A DNA stretch of 29,347 nt from RGIG3009 sp045595445 (GTDB lineage: Bacteria > Bacillota > Clostridia > Oscillospirales > Acutalibacteraceae). The stretch lies in the NCBI GenBank assembly GCA_045595445.1, contig JAZOAK010000056.1, positions 1-29,347 on the forward strand, read 5' to 3'. Shown piece by piece: positions 7,967 to 16,230 of this stretch; the stretch's first letter is position 1; every line of letters starts with the position of its first letter. Made by a program: the position numbers and the translations under genes. The notes beneath the pieces are model-generated. The model saw only the letters and a list, made by a program, of their open reading frames with translations, was not told the origin of the DNA and searched no databases.

Positions 7967-7994
7967 TTGCTTTTTGGGAAATGTATGGTATAAT
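7967..7994 (+). promoter_or_regulatory. Promoter of rhaA with extended -10
   Basis: TTGCTT (7967-7972), 16-base spacer, TATAAT (7989-7994) preceded by TGG, so an extended -10. The start is expected near 8001, giving a leader of about 40 bases with AGGAGGT before ATG 8041. I see no obvious operator repeat. Confidence 0.7.
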
Positions 7995-8040
7995 GTGAAG
8001 GAAGACAAAACGGGATACCCCCGTAGCAGGAGGTAATGAT

Positions 8041-9303
8041 ATGACGGAATATTTACAAGCGAAAGCCACTTACGCGAAACTTGGCATCGATACCGATGCA
8101 GCGATTGAAAAGCTCAAAAGCGTACCGGTTTCTCTGCATTGCTGGCAGGGGGACGATGTGCGCGGCTTTGATCAAAAGAGCGACGGCCCTTTGACCGGCG
8201 GTATTCAGACGACCGGTAATTATCCCGGCAGAGCACGCACCCCCGAAGAATTGATGGCGGATATTGACGTGGTGTTAAAACTCTGCCCCGGCATGAAGAA
8301 AATGAATCTCCATGCTTGCTACGCTATTTTTGATGACGAAAACGGCGGTTGGGTGGATCGCGATAAGATCGAGCCCAAGCATTTCAAAAAGTGGGTGGAT
8401 TTTTGCAAGGCGCGCGGCCTCGGCTGCGATTTTAACCCCACCTTTTTCTCTCATCCGATGTGTGATCCGCTTACTCTTTCCAGCCCCAACGAGGAGACTC
8501 GCAAGTTCTGGATCGAGCACGGAAAAGCGTGTATTCGCATTTCGCAGTACCTGGCGGAAGAGTTGGGTCAGCCCTGCGTGATGAACATTTGGACCGGTGA
8601 CGGTTTCAAGGATATTCCCGCCGACCGTATGGGCCCGCGTATGCGCTATAAGGAATCCATTGATGCGATTTTGTCTGAGCCGTTTGATTTTGATAAGGTG
8701 AAACCTTGTGTTGAATCTAAGGTGTTCGGTATCGGTGTGGAAGCGTACACCGTGGGTAGCGCGGAGTTCTCGCTCGGATATGCTGCCGCAAACAAGGATA
8801 AGTGCATTCCGTTGATGGACAACGGTCACTATCATCCCACGGAGGTCGTGTCGGATAAGATTCCCGCACTGTTGACCTTCTTCCCGGAAATTGCCTTACA
8901 CGTGACTCGCCCCATTCGTTGGGATAGTGACCACGTTGTGTTGCTTGATGACGAAACTCGCGAGATCTGCAAAGAGATCGTGCGTTGCGGCGGTTTAGAG
9001 GGACGTGTCAAGATCGCACTCGATTATTTTGACGCGTCGATCAACCGTGTCGTTGCGTGGACGGTCGGTTTCCGTAATATCCAAAAAGCGCTGTTGATGG
9101 CACTGCTCGCGCCCGATGCACAACTGAAAGGGTTGCAGGATGAAAACAACTGGACAGAGTTGATGGTTCGTCAGGAAGAACTCAAAACCTTGCCGTTTGG
9201 TGCGGTGTGGGCGCAGTATTGTGAAACCTGTGGTGTTCCCGCGGACGGTGAATGGTTTGCGCTTGCCAAAGCATACGAGACGGACGTTCTCAGCAAACGC
9301 TGA
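8041..9303 (+). CDS. rhaA: L-rhamnose isomerase
   Basis: The 420-residue protein has the usual family length (about 415-420). It converts L-rhamnose to L-rhamnulose in the cytosol using Mn2+, the first step of rhamnose use. Conserved segments include VSLHCWQGDDVRGF (residues about 30-43), GGIQTTGNYPG, NIWTGDGFKDIP, GVEAYTVGS with E234, DNGHYHP (260-266) and the WDSDHV metal/substrate region (about 294-299). AGGAGGT sits at the right distance from ATG 8041. It stands alone: the kinase, aldolase, regulator and transporter genes are not adjacent. It has its own promoter and terminator. Confidence 0.97.
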   Translation: MTEYLQAKATYAKLGIDTDAAIEKLKSVPVSLHCWQGDDVRGFDQKSDGPLTGGIQTTGNYPGRARTPEELMADIDVVLKLCPGMKKMNLHACYAIFDDENGGWVDRDKIEPKHFKKWVDFCKARGLGCDFNPTFFSHPMCDPLTLSSPNEETRKFWIEHGKACIRISQYLAEELGQPCVMNIWTGDGFKDIPADRMGPRMRYKESIDAILSEPFDFDKVKPCVESKVFGIGVEAYTVGSAEFSLGYAAANKDKCIPLMDNGHYHPTEVVSDKIPALLTFFPEIALHVTRPIRWDSDHVVLLDDETREICKEIVRCGGLEGRVKIALDYFDASINRVVAWTVGFRNIQKALLMALLAPDAQLKGLQDENNWTELMVRQEELKTLPFGAVWAQYCETCGVPADGEWFALAKAYETDVLSKR

Positions 9304-9306
9304 TAG

Positions 9307-9335
9307 AAAAAAGACACGCTCTGCGTGTCTTTTTT
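9307..9335 (+). terminator. Terminator of rhaA
   Basis: A perfect 13-bp stem (9307-9319 with 9323-9335) and 3-base loop, with A6 on the 5' arm and T6 on the 3' arm, begins 4 bases after the rhaA stop. It can work on both strands. Confidence 0.9.
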
Positions 9336-9336
9336 G

Positions 9337-9365
9337 TTGTGTTTTGTATTGCGGTATGCTATAAT
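9337..9365 (+). promoter_or_regulatory. Promoter of the MATE gene with extended -10
   Basis: TTGTGT (9337-9342), 17-base spacer, TATAAT (9360-9365) preceded by TGC. It starts two bases after the rhaA terminator. Transcription from about 9372 rules out the upstream in-frame start near 9325 and favours ATG 9406. Confidence 0.75.
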
Positions 9366-9405
9366 CCAAAAGATGAAAAATTTAGCGTGTTCGGGTGTTG
9401 GTTTT

Positions 9406-10785
9406 ATGTTCAAAAAATTATTTGCTCCGACGGATATGACAACGGGTTCGGTGTGGAAAAGTATTGTGATTTTCACGTTGCCGATGCTCATCGGCAACAT
9501 TGCACAGCAGTTTTACAGTACGGTGGACACCATCGTTGTGGGGCGGTACGCCGCAAACGGTGATAATGCCATTGCGGCGGTCGGCAGCGCCTTGCCGATC
9601 CTCAATATGCTGTTAGTGTTGTTTATTGGCATCTCTGCGGGCGCCGGTGTGATGGTTGCCCAGTATTTCGGTGCAGGAAAACGGGAAGAGCTTTCGCACA
9701 CGGTGGGGAGTTGTATTACCGCCACCGCGATTGCTTGTATTGGGTTGATTGCGATTACCGCTCCGCTGATTCGGCCGCTTTTACTCGCGCTTAACACCCC
9801 CGCCGCTATTTTAGAGGATTGTTACAGCTATCTGATGATCTCGCTCATCGGTATGGTGGGGATGGGCTATTATAACATACTCAGCGGTATTCTCCGCGGA
9901 CTCGGCGATTCCGTATCGGCACTTGTTTTTCTTTTGGTGGCAACCGGCATCAACGTTGTGCTGGATTTCTGGTTTGTTGCGGGTTTGCACTTGGACGTAG
10001 CGGGCGTGGCACTGGCAACGGTGATTGCACAGTTTATCTCGTCGGTGTTGTGTTTGATAAAACTCGCGCGTATGCGTGAACATTTTGATTTCGGCTTCCG
10101 GTATATGAAACCGATTGGAAAGTATGTCAAAACGCTTGTCAAATTGGGCCTGCCGTCCGGTGCCACACAAGCGATCTTTTCTTCCGCTATGATCGTGGTG
10201 CAATCGCTTACCAATTGTTTTGGTGAATTTTTTATTGCTGCCAATGTGGTAATCATGCGTGTGGATGGTTTTGCTATGATGCCGAATTTCTCGTTCGGTA
10301 CGGCGTTGACCACGTTTTCCGGTCAGAACGTGGGGGCGGGCAAATACGATCGTGTTTCCAAAGGTGCTTTACAAGGAACGTTGCTGGCGGTCGGTTGTTC
10401 CACGGTGATTACCGTTATCATACTGTTATTCGGCAAATCGCTGATGGGCGTTTTCACCGAAACGACAGAGTTGGTTGATATGAGTTATTATCTCATGAAG
10501 ATCCTTGCGGTGGGATATATTGCGGTAGCTGTTACGCAAAGTTTGTCAGGTATTATGCGCGGTGCGGGGGACACCCTGACACCGATGTGGATCTCACTGA
10601 TTACGACGGTTTTGATCCGTGTCCCGTTAGCATACGGTATTTCGTTTCTTACCAGAACGGCAGAATTGCCGTACGGACACAATGAATGTATTCAAATTTC
10701 ATTGTTATCGTCGTGGGTGCTGGGTGCGGTGTTAACGGTCATTTTCTATCGCATCGGTAAGTGGAAAACGAAAAAAGTTGCCTAA
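9406..10785 (+). CDS. MATE family multidrug/metabolite exporter
   Basis: The 459-residue protein has about 12 hydrophobic segments and the two-fold repeat of the MATE family. The first half begins with FTLPMLIGNIAQQFYSTVDT and a VGRYAANG turn, and the second half repeats the pattern (VKLGLPSGATQAIF, then NFSFGTALTTFSGQNVGAGK). It is an inner-membrane Na+- or H+-coupled antiporter; the substrate cannot be predicted. ATG 9406 fits the promoter and gives the typical length. No convincing terminator follows; the next promoter begins 5 bases after the stop. Confidence 0.93.
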   Translation: MFKKLFAPTDMTTGSVWKSIVIFTLPMLIGNIAQQFYSTVDTIVVGRYAANGDNAIAAVGSALPILNMLLVLFIGISAGAGVMVAQYFGAGKREELSHTVGSCITATAIACIGLIAITAPLIRPLLLALNTPAAILEDCYSYLMISLIGMVGMGYYNILSGILRGLGDSVSALVFLLVATGINVVLDFWFVAGLHLDVAGVALATVIAQFISSVLCLIKLARMREHFDFGFRYMKPIGKYVKTLVKLGLPSGATQAIFSSAMIVVQSLTNCFGEFFIAANVVIMRVDGFAMMPNFSFGTALTTFSGQNVGAGKYDRVSKGALQGTLLAVGCSTVITVIILLFGKSLMGVFTETTELVDMSYYLMKILAVGYIAVAVTQSLSGIMRGAGDTLTPMWISLITTVLIRVPLAYGISFLTRTAELPYGHNECIQISLLSSWVLGAVLTVIFYRIGKWKTKKVA

Positions 10786-10789
10786 CCTC

Positions 10790-10818
10790 TTGCACAGCTT
10801 TTTGAAATCGTGTAAAAT
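10790..10818 (+). promoter_or_regulatory. Promoter of the PRTase-like gene
   Basis: TTGCAC (10790-10795, weak -35), 17-base spacer, TAAAAT (10813-10818, good -10). A GGGGG ribosome binding site lies before ATG 10849. Confidence 0.5.
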
Positions 10819-10848
10819 ATAAAAAAGAACCTTAAAGGGGGAACGGTA

Positions 10849-11490
10849 ATGCCAACTTTACACACCATGAAATACGCAACCAAACGCAACAATTTATTTT
10901 TGCGTGTTGCGATGGGGCATTTTGCTACCGGTAACTGCCACAGCAATTATTACATTGACGTGGTGGCGCAAAAGGCTCGTATGTCCGAAGCAAGAGCCGT
11001 TGCGGAGGAACTCAGTACGTATTATTATGCCGACACGGTGGTGGATACCATTTTGTGCTTGGACGGCACGGAGGTAATCGGTGCGTGTTTTGCGGATTGT
11101 TTGTCTAAAGCGGATATCATCAACATGAACGCTCATAAATCCATTTACGTGGTAACGCCTGAAACCATTAACGGAAGTCAACTGATGTTCCGTGATAACA
11201 TTGTGCCGATGATTGCCGGCAAACACGTTATGATCTTAGCGGTGTCGGTTGCGTCCGGTAAAACGGTCGAAGCGGCGATCGATGCGGTACAATACTATGG
11301 CGGTACGGTATCGGGTGTTTCCGCTATTTTTTCTACCGCAAAAGAGTGCGGTGGCCTGCCGGTACATTCGGTATTTGATCCGAACGATCTCCCCGATTAT
11401 CAATGCCACCCCTCGCACGAATGCCCGATGTGCAAAGCGGGTAAAAAAGTGGATGCCTTGGTTAACTGCCACGGTTTCTCAAAACTCTAA
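10849..11490 (+). CDS. Phosphoribosyltransferase-like protein with Cys-rich tail
   Basis: The 213-residue protein has the layout of a type I phosphoribosyltransferase: an N-terminal FATGNCHSNYYIDV segment, a helix and strand, then VMILAVSVASGKTVEAA (residues 127-143) where these enzymes bind PRPP. The usual acidic pair before the loop is replaced by Ala-Val-Ser. The C-terminus (186-213) holds CHPSHECPMC, four Cys and two His in all, perhaps a metal site, and ends in VNCHGFSKL. Similar Clostridial proteins are often named orotate phosphoribosyltransferase, but no pyrimidine gene is adjacent. It has its own promoter and a terminator directly after. Function is uncertain; a PRPP- or nucleotide-binding role is inference. 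Confidence 0.7.
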   Translation: MPTLHTMKYATKRNNLFLRVAMGHFATGNCHSNYYIDVVAQKARMSEARAVAEELSTYYYADTVVDTILCLDGTEVIGACFADCLSKADIINMNAHKSIYVVTPETINGSQLMFRDNIVPMIAGKHVMILAVSVASGKTVEAAIDAVQYYGGTVSGVSAIFSTAKECGGLPVHSVFDPNDLPDYQCHPSHECPMCKAGKKVDALVNCHGFSKL

Positions 11491-11500
11491 ACTGTTTACA

Positions 11501-11530
11501 AAAAGGACAGCCGAACGGCTGTCCTTTTTG
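11501..11530 (+). terminator. Terminator of the PRTase-like gene
   Basis: A 13-base arm at 11501-11513 is complementary to 11516-11528, with A4 and T5 at the ends. It sits 10 bases past the stop and could act on both strands. Confidence 0.9.
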
Positions 11531-11576
11531 CATATATGCGCACACTTGTTGCACGCTATATGGGGGAGTGATAAAC

Positions 11577-12539
11577 ATGTGTACGGCAATAACGTATCAA
11601 ACGCGTGATTTTTATTTTGGCAGAACGTTGGATTATGAAATGGCTTTTGGTGAAACTGTAACGATTACACCGCGAAATTTTCGCTTTTCTTTCCGTCATG
11701 GTGATGAATTGAAGAGCCATTATGCCATAGTCGGCATGGCACACGTTGCGGATGGCTATCCGCTGTATTATGATGCCGTCAATGAAAATGGACTTTGTAT
11801 GGCGGGGCTGAATTTTGTCGGTAACGCGCGCTATGGCAATCCAACGGCAGAAAAGGAGAACGTTGCACAGTTTGAACTTATCCCATGGTTGCTTAGTCAA
11901 TGCGAAACGGTGGGGGAGGTGCGTGAAAAACTCTGTACCCTAAACGTGGTCGGTACGCCGTTCAACGAACGGTATCCCACGGCTGAACTGCACTGGCTGG
12001 TTGCGGATAAGCGTGAAGCGATCGCGGTGGAATCCGTTGAGGAGGGACTCCGAATATACGAAAACCCCGTAGGTGTCCTAACAAACAATCCGCCGTTTGA
12101 CGAACAACTGCGGGGACTGGAATTATATACGCACCTTACTGCTAAAGATCCCGATTATATCGGTGATCCCCGTGCGTACAGTCGCGGCAGAGGGGCGATC
12201 GGTTTACCGGGCGATCTATCCTCACCGTCGCGATTTGTGCGTGCCGTATTTACAAAACAACATGCAGTATCGGGAGAGGGTGAAAAGGATAGCGTCAGCC
12301 AGTTTTTTCATATGTTGGGAACGGTGGAACAAACAAGAGGATGTTGTGAAGTCGAAAACGGGGAGTATGCCATTACGCAGTATACGGCGTGTTGTAATGC
12401 AGATAAAGGGGTGTATTATTACACCACCTATGGCAATCGTCGTGTTACGGCAGTAAATATGCATCACGAAGAGCTGGAGGGGAGTCGTTTGATTTCGTAT
12501 CCGCTCATCAACAGCGAGGATATAAAGCGACAAAACTAA
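11577..12539 (+). CDS. bsh: Choloylglycine hydrolase family, probable bile salt hydrolase
   Basis: This 320-residue Ntn hydrolase cleaves the amide of conjugated bile acids (or of penicillin V or related amides). All six family active-site residues are visible: Cys2 as the nucleophile exposed after Met removal, R16, D19, N79 (AGLNF), N171 (TNNP) and R219 in the GDLSSPSRFVRA segment, which is typical of Gram-positive bile salt hydrolases. There is no signal peptide, consistent with a cytosolic enzyme. ATG 11577 is chosen because only it leaves Cys at position 2 and it has GGGGGAGTG upstream. I found no convincing promoter in the 48 bases after the preceding terminator. Bile-salt specificity over penicillin V or N-acyl-homoserine lactone is inference. 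Confidence 0.88.
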   Translation: MCTAITYQTRDFYFGRTLDYEMAFGETVTITPRNFRFSFRHGDELKSHYAIVGMAHVADGYPLYYDAVNENGLCMAGLNFVGNARYGNPTAEKENVAQFELIPWLLSQCETVGEVREKLCTLNVVGTPFNERYPTAELHWLVADKREAIAVESVEEGLRIYENPVGVLTNNPPFDEQLRGLELYTHLTAKDPDYIGDPRAYSRGRGAIGLPGDLSSPSRFVRAVFTKQHAVSGEGEKDSVSQFFHMLGTVEQTRGCCEVENGEYAITQYTACCNADKGVYYYTTYGNRRVTAVNMHHEELEGSRLISYPLINSEDIKRQN

Positions 12540-12561
12540 AGGATAAAAGCCGCTTTTTGTG

Positions 12562-12589
12562 TTGACAAACGTCATAGGGGTGCTATAAT
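12562..12589 (+). promoter_or_regulatory. Consensus promoter of the SulP gene
   Basis: TTGACA (12562-12567), 16-base spacer, TATAAT (12584-12589) preceded by TGC. Both hexamers are perfect matches and the -10 is extended, so strong constitutive expression is expected unless an unseen operator acts. Confidence 0.88.
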
Positions 12590-12613
12590 GATTGGCGGTT
12601 AGGATGTGGAAAA

Positions 12614-13888
12614 ATGAAAGAATGGTATTTACAACCCAAATTGATCTCCGCGTTAAAAGGGTATAACAAACAACAGCTCATAAACGATATTGTGGCGGGT
12701 ATTATTGTTGCAATTATTGCCTTGCCGCTTTCTATCGCGTTAGCACTCGCATCGGGCGTTGAGCCCGCGTGCGGTGTGTATACCGCCATTGCTGCGGGAT
12801 TTGTGGTATCGCTTCTCGGCGGTAGCCGTGTACAGATTGCCGGTCCAACAGCTGCATTTGCCACCATCGTCGCCGGAGTTGTTGCCACGCAGGGAATGGA
12901 CGGTTTGTTTTTGGCGACCGTTATGGCGGGTGTTTTACTTCTGTTGATGGGCGTCTGTAAGCTCGGCACATTTATTCGATATATGCCGCATACGATTACT
13001 GTCGGTTTTACCGGTGGTATCGCGGTAACGATTTTGATCGGTCAGATCAAAGACTTTTTCGGTTTGGTGTATGCGAATGGTGTTCGTCCGATCGAAACGC
13101 TGGAAAAGATAGAGGCCAATGTAGAGGCGGCTGCTACTTTCAGCCCGTGGGCGCTGTTGATTGGTGCCATCAGCTTGGCGATTTTGATTGTATATCCCAA
13201 ATTTGAAAAACGCCTTCCGCCTTCACTTATTGCCGTGGTGGTCAGTGCGTTGTTAGTGGCACTGATTCCCGCGTTAGGCGAAAACGTGTATACGATCGGG
13301 GATCTGTATACCATCCCAACGGGTTTGCCCAAAGTGAATTTTGCGGGGATGGATCTCACCACAGACAAGCTGATTGCGGTTATTCCCAATGCGATCACCA
13401 TAGCAGTGCTTGCTGCGGTTGAATCACTGTTATCTTGCGTTGTGGCGGATACCATGGTAGATTCCAAGCATAATCCCAATGCGGAGCTGGTGGCACAGGG
13501 CTTTGGTAACATTGCTTCGGTATTGTTCGGCGGTATTCCTGCCACCGGAGCGATCGCCAGAACCTCTGCCAATGCCAAAAATGGTGGCCGAACCCCAATC
13601 GCAGGTATGGTACACGCAATCGTGTTACTGCTTGTGCTGTTATTCTTGATGCCGTATGCTGCACTTATTCCGATGCCTACTATTGCAGCGATTCTCTTTA
13701 TGGTCGCGTACAATATGAGCGAATGGCGTAAATTCGTCCATATCTTCAAGCAAAAGGTGTGGACGGATATTGCCGTGCTGATTGTCACCTTTGCATTGAC
13801 GGTTATCTTTGACTTGGTTGTTGCTATCGTCGCGGGTGTTATTCTACACCTTGTCTTTGTGCTTATCCGAAGGATCTGTAAGAAATAA
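12614..13888 (+). CDS. SulP family anion transporter without STAS domain
   Basis: The 424-residue membrane protein has about 11-12 hydrophobic segments. SulP signatures are present: DIVAGIIVAIIALPLSIALA near the N-terminus, GGSRVQIAGPTAAF (residues about 70-83), and GFGNIASVLFGGIPATGAIARTSAN (about 294-318). Members move sulfate, bicarbonate, dicarboxylates or similar anions across the cytoplasmic membrane. The chain ends with VFVLIRRICKK right after the last membrane segment, so the C-terminal cytosolic STAS domain of most SulP proteins is missing and there is no frame remnant of it downstream. The start is supported by AGGATGTGG upstream. The substrate is not assignable. Confidence 0.93.
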   Translation: MKEWYLQPKLISALKGYNKQQLINDIVAGIIVAIIALPLSIALALASGVEPACGVYTAIAAGFVVSLLGGSRVQIAGPTAAFATIVAGVVATQGMDGLFLATVMAGVLLLLMGVCKLGTFIRYMPHTITVGFTGGIAVTILIGQIKDFFGLVYANGVRPIETLEKIEANVEAAATFSPWALLIGAISLAILIVYPKFEKRLPPSLIAVVVSALLVALIPALGENVYTIGDLYTIPTGLPKVNFAGMDLTTDKLIAVIPNAITIAVLAAVESLLSCVVADTMVDSKHNPNAELVAQGFGNIASVLFGGIPATGAIARTSANAKNGGRTPIAGMVHAIVLLLVLLFLMPYAALIPMPTIAAILFMVAYNMSEWRKFVHIFKQKVWTDIAVLIVTFALTVIFDLVVAIVAGVILHLVFVLIRRICKK

Positions 13889-13905
13889 AAAGTGGATAAA
13901 TAATC

Positions 13906-13957
13906 AAAAAGCGGTTTCGTTATGCCTTGTGAAAAAGGGCTTGGCAAGCCGCTTTTT
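13906..13957 (+). terminator. Probable terminator of the SulP gene
   Basis: AAAAAGCGG (13906-13914) pairs with CCGCTTTTT (13949-13957). An inner TGCC/GGCA pairing (13923-13926 with 13943-13946) partly closes the 34-base loop. The T-rich end fits a terminator, though the loop is long. Confidence 0.6.
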
Positions 13958-13960
13958 ATC

Positions 13961-13989
13961 TTGCTTTTTATTGATATTTGTGATATACT
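13961..13989 (+). promoter_or_regulatory. Promoter of the polysaccharide operon
   Basis: TTGCTT (13961-13966), 17-base spacer, TATACT (13984-13989) preceded by TGA. Transcription would start near 13996, giving a leader of about 80 bases before ATG 14077. It is the only good promoter I see for the operon. Confidence 0.7.
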
Positions 13990-14076
13990 GAATTTTGTAT
14001 ATAGATGTATAAGTTGTCACGATGCGATGTTACTGGATCAACGTTTAAGAAAAGTCCAATACAAAGGCGGAGAATT

Positions 14077-15105
14077 ATGAACAGTACACCTTTTTTAAGT
14101 GTTATTATGCCTGTGTATAATGCAGAGCATTATGTGAAGCAGGCGGTCGAGAGCGTGCTTTCACAGACGTTCAAAGAGTTGGAAATAATTTGTGTTAATG
14201 ACGCTTCTAAGGATGCCAGTTTGTCGGTCCTTTTGGAATTGCAACGTGCCGATTCTCGCGTAAAAGTAATTGATTCTCCCGAAAATGTGGGTGCCGGTGA
14301 GGCTCGCAATTTAGGATTGGAGAGCGCGTGCGGAACCTATATTACCTTTATGGACGCGGATGATACGATTGAGCCTGATCTGTATCAACGTGCGGTGGAT
14401 ATGGCAAAAGGCACCGATGTTGATGAAGTGGTATGGGGATTGATCGAAGAACACTATGACGTGAAAGATAGACGTATTCGTACGGTGCCAATCATCCCGC
14501 GGGCGCTCACGGTTACCGAACCGACGGAACTGACTAAGGTCATTCTTGAATTGGAGCAACAGACCTTGTTCGGATATCAGTGGAATTCGTTTTACCGTGC
14601 CGATGTTATTCGCAAGCACCATATTCGGTTTGAAAAGTCGTTGTTTTACGAGGATTATTTCTTCAATCTTGAATTTGCTAAACATATGTGTTCGTTGACG
14701 ACGATGGATTTTGCGGGTTATCATTATTTTAAGCGTGTAAACGGCAGTATTACGCATCAGTTCACCAAGGATTATTTCGATTTAAGTTATCGGCGTGTGC
14801 AAAGCATGTATGCTTTTTGTTCCGAACGTGACTATCAAAACGCGTATATGTTTCGTGTACTTGGCAACAAATTGCTGCGATATACGCTTTCGGCCATTTG
14901 CCGAAATTTCAACAAACAGTCCGGAATGGACGGCAAAGATCGGAAACAGTGGTTTTTGTCTGTTTGCGATAACGAGTTATATCGACAACTTTTACCTAAA
15001 TGCAAGCCTTCTAACATCGTATATGCGTGTATGAAATTCGCTATCGAGCATAGATTGACACACATTGCTATGCTTATGGGAAAAATGATTCAATGGGTAA
15101 GTTAG
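14077..15105 (+). CDS. Glycosyltransferase family 2
   Basis: The 342-residue GT-A enzyme begins with LSVIMPVYNAEHYVKQAVES, has a CVNDASKD nucleotide-binding segment (about 39-46), an N-V-G-A-G-E-A-R-N turn and the DxD-type MDADD at 92-96 that binds the metal and UDP-sugar. It probably adds one sugar to the lipid-linked repeat unit on the cytoplasmic face. ATG 14077 has AAAGGCGGAG upstream; an earlier in-frame start at 14005 has no such site. It is the first gene of the operon, with the next gene 9 bases downstream. Confidence 0.92.
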   Translation: MNSTPFLSVIMPVYNAEHYVKQAVESVLSQTFKELEIICVNDASKDASLSVLLELQRADSRVKVIDSPENVGAGEARNLGLESACGTYITFMDADDTIEPDLYQRAVDMAKGTDVDEVVWGLIEEHYDVKDRRIRTVPIIPRALTVTEPTELTKVILELEQQTLFGYQWNSFYRADVIRKHHIRFEKSLFYEDYFFNLEFAKHMCSLTTMDFAGYHYFKRVNGSITHQFTKDYFDLSYRRVQSMYAFCSERDYQNAYMFRVLGNKLLRYTLSAICRNFNKQSGMDGKDRKQWFLSVCDNELYRQLLPKCKPSNIVYACMKFAIEHRLTHIAMLMGKMIQWVS

Positions 15106-15114
15106 AGTGAGAGT

Positions 15115-16230
15115 ATGAAAAAAGTTTTAATCGGTATGATATGCGACGGCAAGGCCGGCGGTATAGACAAATATCTTCTTAATTTTTATGACACTGTCAA
15201 AAGCGAAGATATTTGTGTCGATTTTTTAACAAACAACAAAGATCCGGAGTTGGAAAAGCGTCTCAATGAAACGGGCGCACGTTTGTATGAGATCCCCTCG
15301 CTGATGCACCCCGTTCGTCAATATAACGAAGTCAAAAAGTTGATACAGCACAACGGTTACGATATTGTTTATATGAACATATCTACTGCTTTAACTTTTC
15401 CAATCTTGAAAGCGGCATATGATTGCAAAGTAAAAAAAATCATTGCGCATTCACATTCATCGGGGTATGACAGTGAAAACGCGGTCAAACGAAGTGCTTT
15501 TACATGGTTGCATTTTCTTTGCAAAGGTTTTGTCTGCAAATATGCAAATTCCTTTCTGTGCTGTTCCGATAAAGCGGCGGAATGGATGTTTGATCGCGCG
15601 ATAATTCGCCGCAAAAACTTTCAAGTCGTATTGAATGCGGTAGACACTTCAAAATTTACTTTTGATAATGAAAAGCGTCAGTTCTTTCGAAAAAAATTAG
15701 GTGTTGAAAATAAATTCGTAATAGGTAACGTAGGGAATATGTGCTATCCGAAAAATCAACTTTTTTTGATAGACGTATTTTACGAGTTGTTGAAAAAAAC
15801 GCCGGATGCACATCTTGTGATTATCGGGGATGGGGTATTGTTACCTCAAATTCAAACAAAGATCGGCAAGTACCATCTCGAAGAAAACGTTTCGCTTTTA
15901 GGGCGCGTAGATGTTTCTGAGGGGTATATGAATGCGTTTGATGTTTTTGCGTTGCCTTCTCGTTTCGAAGGGTTGGGCATTGTTTTTATTGAAGCGCAAT
16001 ACACAAGAGTGCCTTGCGTAGCATCTGATCGTGTACCGTCACTTGCCAAGATATCGAATATGATCAGTTTTGTACCGCTGAATGTTCAAAAATGGGTAAA
16101 TCAACTATTGTTTTATAAAAACATTGACAAAGCTGATTTTCTGTTTGAAGATGAAGACGGTTTTGCGCTTTCAAAACAAAAGGAAGAGTTGCGTTTCATT
16201 TTAGACGTAGAAGAGGGTGTGGATGCATGA
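15115..16230 (+). CDS. Glycosyltransferase family 4
   Basis: The 371-residue GT-B protein has a GGIDKYLLNF segment near the N-terminus, HSHSSGYDSEN in the middle of the first domain, NAVDTSKF at the domain border, and a C-terminal donor-binding part with IGNVGNM, LVIIGDG, LLGRVDVSEGYMNAFDVFALPSRFEGLG and a Glu in the FIEAQ segment (the usual E-x7-E region). It is a retaining transferase, likely using a nucleotide sugar for the repeat unit. It overlaps the next gene by 4 bases (ATGA), which suggests coupled translation. Base composition is visibly AT-richer than the flanking housekeeping genes. Confidence 0.92.
   Translation: MKKVLIGMICDGKAGGIDKYLLNFYDTVKSEDICVDFLTNNKDPELEKRLNETGARLYEIPSLMHPVRQYNEVKKLIQHNGYDIVYMNISTALTFPILKAAYDCKVKKIIAHSHSSGYDSENAVKRSAFTWLHFLCKGFVCKYANSFLCCSDKAAEWMFDRAIIRRKNFQVVLNAVDTSKFTFDNEKRQFFRKKLGVENKFVIGNVGNMCYPKNQLFLIDVFYELLKKTPDAHLVIIGDGVLLPQIQTKIGKYHLEENVSLLGRVDVSEGYMNAFDVFALPSRFEGLGIVFIEAQYTRVPCVASDRVPSLAKISNMISFVPLNVQKWVNQLLFYKNIDKADFLFEDEDGFALSKQKEELRFILDVEEGVDA

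Noticed and set aside
13042..13947. 301-codon ORF antisense to the SulP gene
   Set aside because: It is a shadow of a hydrophobic gene, with low-complexity Thr/Ser/Ala composition and no family resemblance.
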